Shown here piece after piece: positions 51,231-59,852 of a DNA stretch of 64,000 bases (positions are counted from its first letter, which is position 1; each line of letters starts with the position of its first letter). The DNA is from JAGNLV01 sp964612145. Lineage in GTDB: Bacteria > Zixibacteria > MSB-5A5 > GN15 > FEB-12. The position numbers and the translations under genes are program-made. The notes beneath the pieces were generated by a model. It searched no databases. It had not been told where the DNA came from and worked only from the letters and a program-made list of their open reading frames with translations. The stretch covers positions 272,115-336,114 of the forward strand of contig CAZTBP010000001.1 in assembly GCA_964612145.1 (NCBI GenBank), given 5' to 3'.

Positions 51231-52736
51231 ATGAAAATCACCCGAACCCTATCGACCGTGCCAGCAGTCTTCCTCGCGATTTTCACCCTTTCAAGCGCTG
51301 CCGAGCAGCGACCGGCCGTTGATATTCCCGACACTCCCGCCGGACGCAACTTCGCGGCCTTCCTCAAATCGTACAACACCAACGACAGCGCAGTCTGGAT
51401 GGCCTTCCTCAAAGAGAACTACTCGCGAAAACCCGACGACTCCGCCACCAGTATCGAACGTCGCATGGGAGTTTTCAGCATGCTTCAAAGCGAACTTGGC
51501 TCGATAAAACCGGTGAAAATCAATTCCTCCGAACAATATTCACTGACGGTCATCCTTGAACCGGAAGATCCCGACAAAGTCGGCGATTTCCTCGAGATTA
51601 AGCACGACGTTTACCAGGAGTCACCACACTCGTGGGCAATGTCCCGCCTCGAATCTGTGGGCGACCCCTTTATGGAATTCCCGCCCCTCCCAATCTCCAA
51701 CGACGACCTCGACGCCTGGCTCGACAAGTTTATCGATCAGCTTGTCACCGAAGATCGGTTCTCCGGTACCGTGCTTGTCGCCAGGGACGGTGTTCCGATC
51801 TACACCCGGGCCGAGGGCTTGGCCTCTCGACGCTACAACGTTCCCAACACGCTCAACACCAAATTTAACCTCGGCTCAATGAACAAGATGTTCACCGGTG
51901 TAGCCATCTCACAACTTGTCCAGCAGGGAAAACTGCGCTTCGATGACCCGATTATCAAACACATCCCCGACTACCCCCGCCCCGAAATCGCCGAAAAAGT
52001 CATGATCCACCATCTACTAACCCATACCTCCGGCCTCGGTCACTATTGGGAGGAGATCTTTGACACCTCATTTTGGGAAATCCAAACGGTCGACGGTTAC
52101 TATCAGCTGGCCAATAAACAGGACCTCCAGTTCGAGCCCGGCACCGACTGGAGCTACTCTAACTTTGGGCCGATTGTCCTGGGGATTATCATCGAGAATG
52201 TGACCGGCATGAGTTACTACGACTACATTGAAAAAAACATCTACAAGCCCGCCGGCATGATCAACTCCGGCTGCTTCCCGATTGACCAGCCTGTCCCCAA
52301 CCTCGCCATGGGCTTTACGAAGCACAACTACGATGAGACCATCGGTGATACGTGGCGCATTAACTACTTCATGCACTCCGCACGCGGCGGTCCCGCCGGC
52401 GGCGGCTATTCCACCGTCGAGGATCTCCTCGCCTTCGCCAATGCCCTGAAAAACCATAAGCTCCTCAACGCCGCCTACACCGACACTGTCACTACCGGCA
52501 AAGCCGACATCGGCCCCGACATGAAGTACGCCTACCTATTTGGGGAGTCGTTCCAGAACGGCCATCGCATTGTCGGCCATAACGGCGGCGCTCCCGGAAT
52601 CAACGCCGTCCTCAGTATTTACTGGGACGACGGCTATACGGTCGCGGTCATGGGCAACCAGGACGGCGCCGCCATGCCGGTCGCCCAATCCCTCCGCCGC
52701 CTCCTGACCCAACCGCCCGAACACGCCGAGAACTAG
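51231..52736 (+). CDS. Exported serine hydrolase (class C beta-lactamase family)
   Basis: A 501-residue protein with signal peptide (1-23). After an N-terminal region of about 150 residues of unknown fold comes the beta-lactamase/penicillin-binding domain: SxxK in GSMNKMFTG with the nucleophilic Ser, the Tyr motif WSYSNFG, and GHNGGAPG for the third (KTG-like) box. Such proteins are usually peptidases or esterases rather than antibiotic resistance enzymes. It stands alone, ended by the hairpin at 52761. Confidence 0.92.
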   Translation: MKITRTLSTVPAVFLAIFTLSSAAEQRPAVDIPDTPAGRNFAAFLKSYNTNDSAVWMAFLKENYSRKPDDSATSIERRMGVFSMLQSELGSIKPVKINSSEQYSLTVILEPEDPDKVGDFLEIKHDVYQESPHSWAMSRLESVGDPFMEFPPLPISNDDLDAWLDKFIDQLVTEDRFSGTVLVARDGVPIYTRAEGLASRRYNVPNTLNTKFNLGSMNKMFTGVAISQLVQQGKLRFDDPIIKHIPDYPRPEIAEKVMIHHLLTHTSGLGHYWEEIFDTSFWEIQTVDGYYQLANKQDLQFEPGTDWSYSNFGPIVLGIIIENVTGMSYYDYIEKNIYKPAGMINSGCFPIDQPVPNLAMGFTKHNYDETIGDTWRINYFMHSARGGPAGGGYSTVEDLLAFANALKNHKLLNAAYTDTVTTGKADIGPDMKYAYLFGESFQNGHRIVGHNGGAPGINAVLSIYWDDGYTVAVMGNQDGAAMPVAQSLRRLLTQPPEHAEN

Positions 52737-52760
52737 ACCGGACCGTTCTTAACGCAGGAG

Positions 52761-52788
52761 GGCACGCACCCACGGTGCGTGCCTTTTT
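52761..52788 (+). terminator. Intrinsic terminator, module B of the dispersed repeat
   Basis: GGCACGCACC pairs with GGTGCGTGCC around CAC and is followed by five T residues. The same core (CACGCACC...GGTGCGTG) recurs at 55607-55630 and 60818-60840. Confidence 0.85.
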
Positions 52789-52816
52789 CATCTTCGGCTC
52801 TACTACAAATCGCAGG

Positions 52817-52838
52817 GCGGAACCCGAAGCGGTTCCGC
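52817..52838. repeat. Inverted repeat in the serine hydrolase-cydA gap
   Basis: GCGGAACC and GGTTCCGC pair around a 6-base loop. The 52737-53010 gap also contains a degraded copy of the GTAGGTCAA-type lead-in seen at 55574. No gene is supportable in it. Confidence 0.5.
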
Positions 52839-53010
52839 TATCTGTCTCTTTGTAGGTTAATGTCCCCGTTGTCTTGTCGTAGCCTGTCCCCGACGTGTGA
52901 TCACCAACGCACTTCGACACCCCCTCCACAAAAAGTATAACCCAACCAATCAACTCCGCCTCCGCATAATTCCACTTGACCCCCGAACCGAATGTGCTAC
53001 CTTCCGCCCT

Positions 53011-54384
53011 ATGGATGACCTCGTACTCATATCGCGCATCCAGTTCGCTGTCACCATTGCTTTCCACTACATCTTCCCACCGTTGTCGGTCGGCCTCGGC
53101 CTCTTCCTGGTTATCTCCGAGGGCATGTATCTGAAAACCAAAAACAAGCTCTACGAGCGCCTGACAAAATTCTGGGTCAAGGTCTTCGGCCTTATCTTTG
53201 CCCTCGGGGTCGCCACCGGCATCGTCATGGAATTCCAGTTCGGTACCAACTGGTCGGTCTACTCGCGCTATGTTGGCGATGTTTTCGGTTCCGCCCTTGC
53301 AGCCGAAGGCATCTTTGCCTTCTTCCTCGAATCCGGTTTCCTCGCAATCCTCCTGTTCGGCTGGGACAAAGTCAAACCGACCACCCACTTTGTCGCCACC
53401 ATTCTCGTTGCTGCCGGCGCTCACTTCTCCGCCATCTGGATCGTCGTCGCCAACTCCTGGCAGCAAACCCCGGCCGGCTACCACCTGGTCGAAACCGCGC
53501 AGGGTGTCCGCGCCGAAATCACCGACTTCTGGGCCGTCGTCTTTAATCCCAGTTCCATCGACCGCATCAGCCACGTCTACGCCGGCTGCTGGCAAGCCGG
53601 CGCCTTCCTGGTCCTTTCAGTCTCCGCCTGGTATCTGCTCAAACGCAAACATACCGACTTCGCCAAAGCCTCCATAAAGATCGCCGTCGGCATCGCTATC
53701 GTTGCCGCCATTTTCCAGCTCGTTACCGGCCACAATTCCGCTATCACAATTGCCGATACCCAACCCCCAAAACTGGCCGCCTTCGAGGGCCACTACGAGG
53801 CCGACGCTCCCGCCGACGCCTACATATTCGGCTGGGTCGACGAAGACAACGAAACTGTTCACGGCCTTGCCGTTCCCAATCTTCTGTCGTGGCTGCTGTA
53901 TTTTGATCCCGATGCTCCCGTCACCGGCCTCAAAGCCTTTCCCGAGGAGGACCGCCCCCCGGTCAACCTTACCTTCCAGAGCTACCATCTTATGGTCAGC
54001 ATCGGTATGACCCTGATCGCTCTCGCCCTGCTCACCGGCTTCACCGCCTGGCGCAACAAACTCTGGGATATGCGCTGGCTCCTCTGGATCCTCGTATTCT
54101 CCGTGCTCCTCCCGCAGGCAGCCAACCAGCTCGGCTGGATCACCGCCGAGGTCGGCCGCCAGCCATGGATCGTCTACGGGCTCCTGCGCACCGCCGATGC
54201 CGTCTCCCGCTCGGTCACCGCCGATCAGGTCTGGGGCTCCCTGATCATGTTCTCGGCCATTTACATCCTGCTGGGGATCCTCTTCCTGTATCTGCTCAAC
54301 GAAAAGATCCAGCACGGCCCCGAAACAGGCGAAGAACCAACCGATGATCGACCGGCTATCGCCGAGGAGGGACCCCGGGCATGA
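53011..54384 (+). CDS. cydA: Cytochrome bd ubiquinol oxidase subunit I
   Basis: A 457-residue membrane protein from ATG 53011; the longer frame upstream of it has no membrane sequence or site. Heme ligand His 19 lies in AFHYIFPP. NSWQQTPAG and GWITAEVGRQPW are conserved quinol-oxidase motifs. The Q-loop is of the short type. It forms a high-affinity oxygen-reducing oxidase with CydB, useful at low oxygen and under NO stress, which agrees with the NO-defence genes 8 kb upstream. It overlaps cydB by 4 bases. Confidence 0.95.
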   Translation: MDDLVLISRIQFAVTIAFHYIFPPLSVGLGLFLVISEGMYLKTKNKLYERLTKFWVKVFGLIFALGVATGIVMEFQFGTNWSVYSRYVGDVFGSALAAEGIFAFFLESGFLAILLFGWDKVKPTTHFVATILVAAGAHFSAIWIVVANSWQQTPAGYHLVETAQGVRAEITDFWAVVFNPSSIDRISHVYAGCWQAGAFLVLSVSAWYLLKRKHTDFAKASIKIAVGIAIVAAIFQLVTGHNSAITIADTQPPKLAAFEGHYEADAPADAYIFGWVDEDNETVHGLAVPNLLSWLLYFDPDAPVTGLKAFPEEDRPPVNLTFQSYHLMVSIGMTLIALALLTGFTAWRNKLWDMRWLLWILVFSVLLPQAANQLGWITAEVGRQPWIVYGLLRTADAVSRSVTADQVWGSLIMFSAIYILLGILFLYLLNEKIQHGPETGEEPTDDRPAIAEEGPRA

Positions 54385-55409
54385 TACTCGGACTTGACCT
54401 CCAGACCATCTGGTTCCTGTTGATTGGCGCTCTGTTTGCCGGGTATGCGATCCTCGACGGCTTCGACCTCGGTGTCGGCGCCCTGCACCTCTTCACAAAA
54501 ACCAACGAAGAACGCCGCCTCATGATCAACTCCATCGGCCCGGTGTGGGATGGCAACGAGGTCTGGCTCGTCACCGGCGGCGGCGCCCTGTTTGCCGCTT
54601 TCCCGGTCGTCTACGCCACCGCCTTCTCCGGTTTCTACATGGCCATGATGCTTTTGCTGTTCGCCCTGATCTTCCGCGCCGTCGCCATCGAATTCCGCTC
54701 CAAACGCGAGTCCCGAATCTGGCGCCAAATGTGGGACATCAGCTTCTCCGGCGCTTCTATCCTCGGCGCCCTGCTGATCGGCGTCGCGCTGGGCAACATT
54801 GCCTGGGGTATCCCGCTGGACGCCGATTTTGAATACACTGGTTCTTTCTGGGACCTGCTGAATCCTTACGCCATCCTCGTCGGCATCACTACAGTGGCGC
54901 TCTTTATGATGCACGGAGCCATCTATGTCGTCCTCAAGACCGAAGGCGACTTGCACAATAAGATCCGCGGCTGGGTCAACAACACCATCATCTTCTTTAT
55001 CATCTGCTACGCCACCACGACCATGGCAACCCTGCTGTATGTCCCCCACCTGACCAACAATATCCGCGAGAACCCCTGGCTGTTTGTGGTGCCGCTCTTG
55101 AATATGCTCGCTATCGCCAACATCCCGCGCGAGATCAACCGTGGATCCGACTTCCGCGCCTTTTTGTCTTCCTGCGCGGCTGTCTTTTTGCTTTTGGCCC
55201 TGTATGGCATAGACATGTACCCCGCCCTGATTCTCTCCATGCCCGACACAGCTCACAGCCTGACCATATATAACGCCGCCAGCAGCGAAAAGACCCTGAC
55301 CATCATGGGCATCATCGCCCTGATCGGCATGCCGCTGGTGCTCGGCTACACCGCCAGCATCTACTGGATCTTCCGTGGCAAAGTAAAGCTGGACGCCAGT
55401 AGTTACTGA
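54381..55409 (+). CDS. cydB: Cytochrome bd ubiquinol oxidase subunit II
   Basis: A 342-residue membrane protein starting at ATG 54381 within the end of cydA (ATGA overlap). GYAILDGFDLGVG and GPVWDGNEVWLVTGGGALFAAFP are the signature segments of CydB. Nine hydrophobic segments are visible. I saw no cydX-like small subunit or cydCD genes nearby. Confidence 0.95.
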   Translation: MILGLDLQTIWFLLIGALFAGYAILDGFDLGVGALHLFTKTNEERRLMINSIGPVWDGNEVWLVTGGGALFAAFPVVYATAFSGFYMAMMLLLFALIFRAVAIEFRSKRESRIWRQMWDISFSGASILGALLIGVALGNIAWGIPLDADFEYTGSFWDLLNPYAILVGITTVALFMMHGAIYVVLKTEGDLHNKIRGWVNNTIIFFIICYATTTMATLLYVPHLTNNIRENPWLFVVPLLNMLAIANIPREINRGSDFRAFLSSCAAVFLLLALYGIDMYPALILSMPDTAHSLTIYNAASSEKTLTIMGIIALIGMPLVLGYTASIYWIFRGKVKLDASSY

Positions 55410-55535
55410 CGTAGATAGGAATCCGAGCAGTCAGTTATTGGTTGAATAAACAATACAGAACGGAACCCTCTCGCGGTTGTATCAGGGATTTCCCTTCTGT
55501 GGTATCAGGCAACCGGCCGAAAGCCCCGGAGTGTC

Positions 55536-55630
55536 ATTCCTGCGAAAGCAGGAATTCAGTGCCTTTGTCTTCGTAGGTCAAGATCCCCTCTGATCTTGAC
55601 GAGTAGGACACGCACCCGAAGGTGCGTGTC
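55536..55630. repeat. Composite intergenic repeat (three hairpins, modules A and B)
   Basis: Three hairpins in order: ATTCCTGC-GAAA-GCAGGAAT (55536-55555); GTCAAGATC/GATCTTGAC (55577-55600, module A); GACACGCACC-CGAA-GGTGCGTGTC (55607-55630, module B). It lies between two converging genes and may serve as terminator. Confidence 0.75.
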
Positions 55631-55634
55631 AGCA

Positions 55635-56225
55635 TTACTCAGAATCCCTTTTCAACTTACCCTGAACGGAATCAAAGCCCACACAATCCCCCAGCTTCTC
55701 AAACCACGGCTCCCAATAAACCGCCATGTGCACAATCTCAATTGTTCCGTCTAGCATCGCAACATCCACTATCGACGCGCTGTCTTTAGCCACTCGCACA
55801 TAATCAACCGCCCCCGGCTCACACAATGGATAGCTCCAATCAAGAGATCCCCTCCCCTCAAGCACCGCTACCTGATAATGGCCCACGGGCACTCGAGGAA
55901 TAACATAACAACCCGATGAATCTACCTCGGCCTCATAAGACTTCTCACCACCCCGAATGACCAACGGATGTCCCACCGACGTATCCTCCGGCGCCGGCGC
56001 CGGCATCGGGATCGCCCTCACTATCAAGCGCTGCCCCGGCTCCCACCCGCAATCGGACGCAACACCGCGCATCGCTCCGAAGCTATCGACTGAATCGCTT
56101 TCGGGCGATGTTATCTGAACGCCATACCGCTCTTTACTTGCAGCATCACCAAACTCAGAGTCGCACCCCGCGATAACGATAGTCACGAAAACCATCACTA
56201 GCATTAATAACCTGGATCCGCCCAT
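55635..56225 (-). CDS. Putative lipoprotein
   Basis: About 196 residues from ATG 56225 (AAGGAG upstream); the longer frame to 56480 overlaps the divergent TspO gene and lacks a site. Lipobox VIAGC gives lipidation at about Cys 20. The mature part has two Pro-rich segments and an SPESDSVDSFG-like linker, with a YVIPRVPVGHYQVAVLEG beta-type segment. Family not recognised. The 56226-56468 gap to TspO shows no gene. Confidence 0.75.
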   Translation of the reverse strand: MGGSRLLMLVMVFVTIVIAGCDSEFGDAASKERYGVQITSPESDSVDSFGAMRGVASDCGWEPGQRLIVRAIPMPAPAPEDTSVGHPLVIRGGEKSYEAEVDSSGCYVIPRVPVGHYQVAVLEGRGSLDWSYPLCEPGAVDYVRVAKDSASIVDVAMLDGTIEIVHMAVYWEPWFEKLGDCVGFDSVQGKLKRDSE

Positions 56226-56468
56226 TGTCTTCTCCTTCGTTTCGTGCACATACAGCTCCCGCGTCAGTAGAATAGTTCCTTGTTTGCCCAAGCCTGAACG
56301 ACGCAGTGTGGTTACATTGATTACCCCTGACCCTCCTGTTTCTTCCCTCTTAACCCGTTCTTTATCTGTCGCCGCTATGCATCTCCAATCGATGCCAGGC
56401 GGAACAAGAAACTTCGCGCTACACGTTCCCCCGGGAACCTCCCCCACCCCATTCTGTTTCACCATCAA

Positions 56469-56945
56469 ATGACGGATCACAGCACCACTACCCGACTCGC
56501 CGCGCTTGCCGGCTTTCTCGTCGTCACCTTCGCCGTCGCCTTCTTCGGCACCCAGTTCACTCCCGGCGCCTGGTATGACATCCTCGTCAAACCGTCATGG
56601 ACCCCGCCCGGCTGGATCTTCCCTCCCGTCTGGACCACCCTCTACGCCGCCATGGCCTTCGCCGCCTGGCTCGTCTGGCGCAACACCCCCGCCGCAATGG
56701 CCAGCCCCGCCCTGATAGCGTTTGCCGTCCAGCTTGTCTTCAACGGCCTCTGGTCGTGGTTATTCTTTGGTGAGCACCGGATCGGCCTTGCCCTAATTGA
56801 CATCATCCTGCTGTTGGCCGCCATCGTCATCACGACTGTGCTCTTTTTTCGGCGGCACAAACTCGCCGGCTGGCTGATGGTCCCCTATATTGCCTGGGTC
56901 ACGTTCGCCACCGCCCTGAATTTCCGCATCTGGACCCTGAACTGA
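56469..56945 (+). CDS. tspO: TspO/MBR-family membrane protein
   Basis: A 158-residue protein of five membrane helices with the family signature: WYDILVKPSWTPPGWIFPPVWTTLY shown here as the KPSWTPP and PVWTTLY motifs, AVQLVFNGLWSWLFFG, and VPYIAWVTFATALNF. TspO proteins bind tetrapyrroles and cholesterol-like ligands and affect stress responses. It stands alone next to cydAB. Confidence 0.94.
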   Translation: MTDHSTTTRLAALAGFLVVTFAVAFFGTQFTPGAWYDILVKPSWTPPGWIFPPVWTTLYAAMAFAAWLVWRNTPAAMASPALIAFAVQLVFNGLWSWLFFGEHRIGLALIDIILLLAAIVITTVLFFRRHKLAGWLMVPYIAWVTFATALNFRIWTLN

Positions 56946-56982
56946 TTTCAACTGCACGAGATACAGTCCCACCCTTGCGCAG

Positions 56983-57005
56983 GTCAAAACCCCTGTGGTC
57001 TTGAC
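56983..57005. repeat. Module A of the dispersed repeat
   Basis: GTCAAAACC and GGTCTTGAC form a 9-bp hairpin with one mismatch around CCTGT, preceded by GCGCAG and followed by GAGCACC. Confidence 0.65.
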
Positions 57006-57090
57006 GGAGCACCTGAACAGCCGGACGGGAGTTTACAGTTTAGACCTGAGTCACCGCTTGCACCCTGGTCCAATCGACCACCACCCCCTC

Positions 57091-57810
57091 CTACAGCGGC
57101 TTCAACCGCCCCATCCCGCCATCGACACCAAACACCTGGCCGGTCATCCACGATGCTTCCGGACTCAGCAAATAAACCGCCGCCGCCGCGATATCCGCAG
57201 GCACCCCGATCCGTTTGAGCGGGTGACGATCCGTTGCGTGATTCCTGCGCTCCTCCGAGGACAACAGGTCACCGGCCAGCCGGGTCTCGGTCATCGACGG
57301 CGCCACCACATTGAAGCGTATATTCTGCCGGGCGTACTCCGCCGCCAGTGACCGCGCCAGTCCTTCGACTGCCGCTTTGGCCGTAGCGATTGAGGCATGA
57401 TAGCTCATCCCGGTACCCACCGCGACGGTCGAAAACAACACCACCGACCCATCCTTGCTCTTACGCAGCGAGCCGATCGCCGCCTGCAAAACCCGCACCG
57501 CCCCCAGCAGGTTCACGTCAAAGTCGCTGCGAAAATCATCGATTGTGAGCCGCCCGAACGGCTTGAGATTGATTGTCCCCGGGCAGTAAACGATTCCGTG
57601 CAGCTTCTCCGGCAGAAACTCCGCCAGCCCCGAGCTGTCATCCGCTGTCACATCGTATTCCATCCACTGCGCCCCTTCCGGTATGTCCTCCGGCTTGTTG
57701 CGCGACACGGTCCAGAGGTTCGCACCGCGCTCGGCCAGCATCTCCAGCACTGCCGCCCCGATTCCGGCCGATCCCCCAACTACCAGTATGTTGCGATTTT
57801 CAAAGCTCAT
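57091..57810 (-). CDS. SDR-family oxidoreductase with Ile in place of the catalytic Tyr
   Basis: About 239 residues from ATG 57810, which has TGGAGAATTCA upstream; ATG 57822 overlaps that site. NAD-binding is VVGGSAGIGAAVLEML, the NAG-type motif is YCPGT and DVNLLG is the structural Asn region. The catalytic segment reads SYHASIATAKAAVEGL, so the YxxxK position is Ile-x3-Lys. The rest is typical (GQVFGVDGGM). A subfamily with HASIAAAK is known to me, so this need not be damage, but chemistry may differ from ordinary SDRs. Confidence 0.88.
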   Translation of the reverse strand: MSFENRNILVVGGSAGIGAAVLEMLAERGANLWTVSRNKPEDIPEGAQWMEYDVTADDSSGLAEFLPEKLHGIVYCPGTINLKPFGRLTIDDFRSDFDVNLLGAVRVLQAAIGSLRKSKDGSVVLFSTVAVGTGMSYHASIATAKAAVEGLARSLAAEYARQNIRFNVVAPSMTETRLAGDLLSSEERRNHATDRHPLKRIGVPADIAAAAVYLLSPEASWMTGQVFGVDGGMGRLKPL

Positions 57811-57848
57811 TGAATTCTCCATTCAAACGGTCCATGATTCCGATACAG

Positions 57849-58085
57849 CTACAACGCTGGGCCGTTCTTTCGGTTCACAGAATCACCCCGCACCCGATAG
57901 CTTGCCTTGAACTCCCTGAACAAGAATCCACGGGTACCCCACTGTAGACGGACCAACACGGCAGCCTCCCCCTGCCTGATAATCGCCGGCTTCCCCATCT
58001 GCATCCGTCCCCCCTGAACCTCCACCACCCAGTAATACAACCTCGTCTCAACCTTCTGGAAATTCCGGTTGATCAAATCCCACAT
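57849..58085 (-). CDS. Doubtful small hypothetical protein
   Basis: A 78-residue frame from ATG 58085 beginning MWDLINRNFQKVETRLYYW. Composition is protein-like, but there is no ribosome site and the surrounding 57811-58553 gap is rich in repeats. The rest of that gap holds the hairpin at 58107, a 15-mer copy at 58265 and module C at 58365. Confidence 0.3.
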   Translation of the reverse strand: MWDLINRNFQKVETRLYYWVVEVQGGRMQMGKPAIIRQGEAAVLVRLQWGTRGFLFREFKASYRVRGDSVNRKNGPAL

Positions 58086-58106
58086 CTTCCGACGGTGCAC
58101 GGGCGT

Positions 58107-58125
58107 CCCACAGCTCTGCTGTGGG
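58107..58125. repeat. Short perfect hairpin
   Basis: CCCACAGC and GCTGTGGG pair around TCT. It resembles the modular intergenic hairpins but shares no core with them. Confidence 0.5.
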
Positions 58126-58264
58126 TTCCCCTCTAAAAAAACGCGCTCCTACAAATTCCACAGCACTTCACTGATGATCCCGCCCCCGCGCCCCTTAGTG
58201 ACAACCTGCCCGACAAACGTCTCGTAACTCAGCCGGAAACCGAAACCGCAATGAAACCAAAAGT

Positions 58265-58279
58265 ACCAAACAAACCCAA
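58265..58279 (-). repeat. Noncoding copy of the 15-mer TTGGGTTTGTTTGGT
   Basis: Read on the minus strand it is TTGGGTTTGTTTGGT followed by ACTTTTGG, matching the two copies inside the gene at 61831-62724. On the plus strand it would encode TKQTQ, so it may be the relic of another copy of that gene family's 3' end. Confidence 0.6.
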
Positions 58280-58364
58280 ACCGGGCTCCGACGTAGCCCG
58301 CGCACCCTTAGCTTCGTGGGTCGCCCGGCCGGTCACCACCTGCGGAATCGAAGGGTGAACCCCG

Positions 58365-58390
58365 GTGACCCACCGCTTGCGGTGAGATCG
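58365..58390 (-). repeat. Module C of the dispersed repeat, reverse orientation
   Basis: The reverse complement of this segment matches, with a few changes, the CTGATCCCGC-GCA-GCGGTGGGGCAC element at 60876-60902 and 62137-62163; it forms a CACCGC-TT-GCGGTG hairpin. Confidence 0.55.
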
Positions 58391-58553
58391 ATACGAAAAA
58401 CCAAACAAAGCCACCGCCGCTGCCACGCATGCCGGACAATCACCTCACGGTTCAGCGTGGATGAATGCACTTCGGCCTGACCGCCTGACTTTTTGGTTGC
58501 GAAACCGTGTATCAATCCGGAATATTGACCGACTATGGTACAGGAGGTTCGTT

Positions 58554-59846
58554 GTGCATTTGGATAAACATGTCAGTCTAAATATGAACGTTCGCGGTCT
58601 GCTCGAGTCGGCCACTATCGAGATCAACGAGCGCTCCAAGTCGCTTAAATCCCAAGGCCGCACGATTTACCGGCTCGGTCTCGGCCAGTCGCCGTTCCCG
58701 GTGCCATCGACCGTTGTCAAGGCCCTCCAGTACCACGCCCACGAGAAAGACTATCTGCCACCGGCCGGCCTGCGTGAACTTCGCGGCGCGGTTGCAGAGT
58801 TTCACCATCGAAAGGACGGTGTCGACGCCCACCCGAACCACGTCCTGATCGGCCCCGGCTCCAAGGAACTCATGTTCCTCCTGCAACTGGTCTACTATGG
58901 CGAACTGCTGGTCCCAACCCCGTGCTGGGTGTCCTACACGCCGCAGGCGCAGATAATCGGCCGAAAAGTCTCGCTGATCGAGACCCGCTGGGAGGACAAG
59001 TGGCGCATCACCGCGGAAGGCCTCAAGACCCACCTCGACAGCGAACAGGACTCGTACCGACCACGGATCCTGATTCTCAACTACCCCGGCAACCCGGAGG
59101 GCTGCTCGTATACGTCGACGGAACTCAAGGAGCTGGCCGAAGTCGCCCGCTCATACGAGATGATACTCCTGTCCGATGAGATCTACGGTCAGCTGCATCA
59201 TGATGGTGCTCATATTTCGGTTGCCCGGTACTACCCTGAAGGGACTATCATCAGCTCCGGCCTGTCGAAGTGGTGTGGGGCGGGCGGCTGGCGCCTGGGG
59301 ACGTTTACGTTTCCACCTGACCTTGACTGGCTGCTGGACAAAATGGCGGCGGTGGCCAGCGAAACGTACACGTCGGTTTCAGCGCCGATCCAGCATGCAG
59401 CGGTGCGCGCGTTCAGCGGCGGTGTTGATATCGAGCGCTACCTCTGGCACGCGCGTCGCATTCTCAAACAGCTCGGCAACGAGTCCGCGAGGCGACTCAA
59501 TGCAAACAACATTCGGGTGCACCATCCGGTCGGCGCGTTCTACCTGTTTGTTGACTTCACGCCGTTGACTGACAAACTCGCGGCGCGCGGGATCCGTGAC
59601 AGCCGTACGCTGTGTACGAAGCTGCTGGAGGACACCGGGGTTGCGATCCTGCCGGGCGTGTCGTTTGAGCGGCCGAAGTCAGAACTCACGGCACGGCTGG
59701 CATATGTCGATTTCGACGGTGCTGAGGCGCTGTTGACATCACAGGCGATCCCAATGGATCAGGCGCTGCCTGAAGACTTCAGCAAGCGGTGTGCGTTGAA
59801 TGTCGTGAAAGCGATTGACCTGCTGATCGAGTGGGCCAACCAGTAG
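58554..59846 (+). CDS. PLP-dependent class I/II aminotransferase
   Basis: A 430-residue fold-type I enzyme from GTG 58554, chosen because CAGGAGGT ends 5 bases before it. Substrate segment GLGQSPFPVP is near the start, then DYLPPAGLRELR, NYPGNPEG with the cofactor-contacting Asn, SDEIYGQLHH and the PLP Lys in SSGLSKWCGAGGWRLG. The remaining part keeps the small-domain Arg region. Its substrate is not evident. Codon endings shift from C to G along the gene, at about the middle. Confidence 0.92.
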   Translation: MHLDKHVSLNMNVRGLLESATIEINERSKSLKSQGRTIYRLGLGQSPFPVPSTVVKALQYHAHEKDYLPPAGLRELRGAVAEFHHRKDGVDAHPNHVLIGPGSKELMFLLQLVYYGELLVPTPCWVSYTPQAQIIGRKVSLIETRWEDKWRITAEGLKTHLDSEQDSYRPRILILNYPGNPEGCSYTSTELKELAEVARSYEMILLSDEIYGQLHHDGAHISVARYYPEGTIISSGLSKWCGAGGWRLGTFTFPPDLDWLLDKMAAVASETYTSVSAPIQHAAVRAFSGGVDIERYLWHARRILKQLGNESARRLNANNIRVHHPVGAFYLFVDFTPLTDKLAARGIRDSRTLCTKLLEDTGVAILPGVSFERPKSELTARLAYVDFDGAEALLTSQAIPMDQALPEDFSKRCALNVVKAIDLLIEWANQ

Positions 59847-59852
59847 GGTGAA

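Noticed and set aside
58229..58426. Minus-strand frame of 65 codons in the repeat-rich gap
   Set aside because: It runs through a copy of the 15-mer and module C, so it is explained by repeats.
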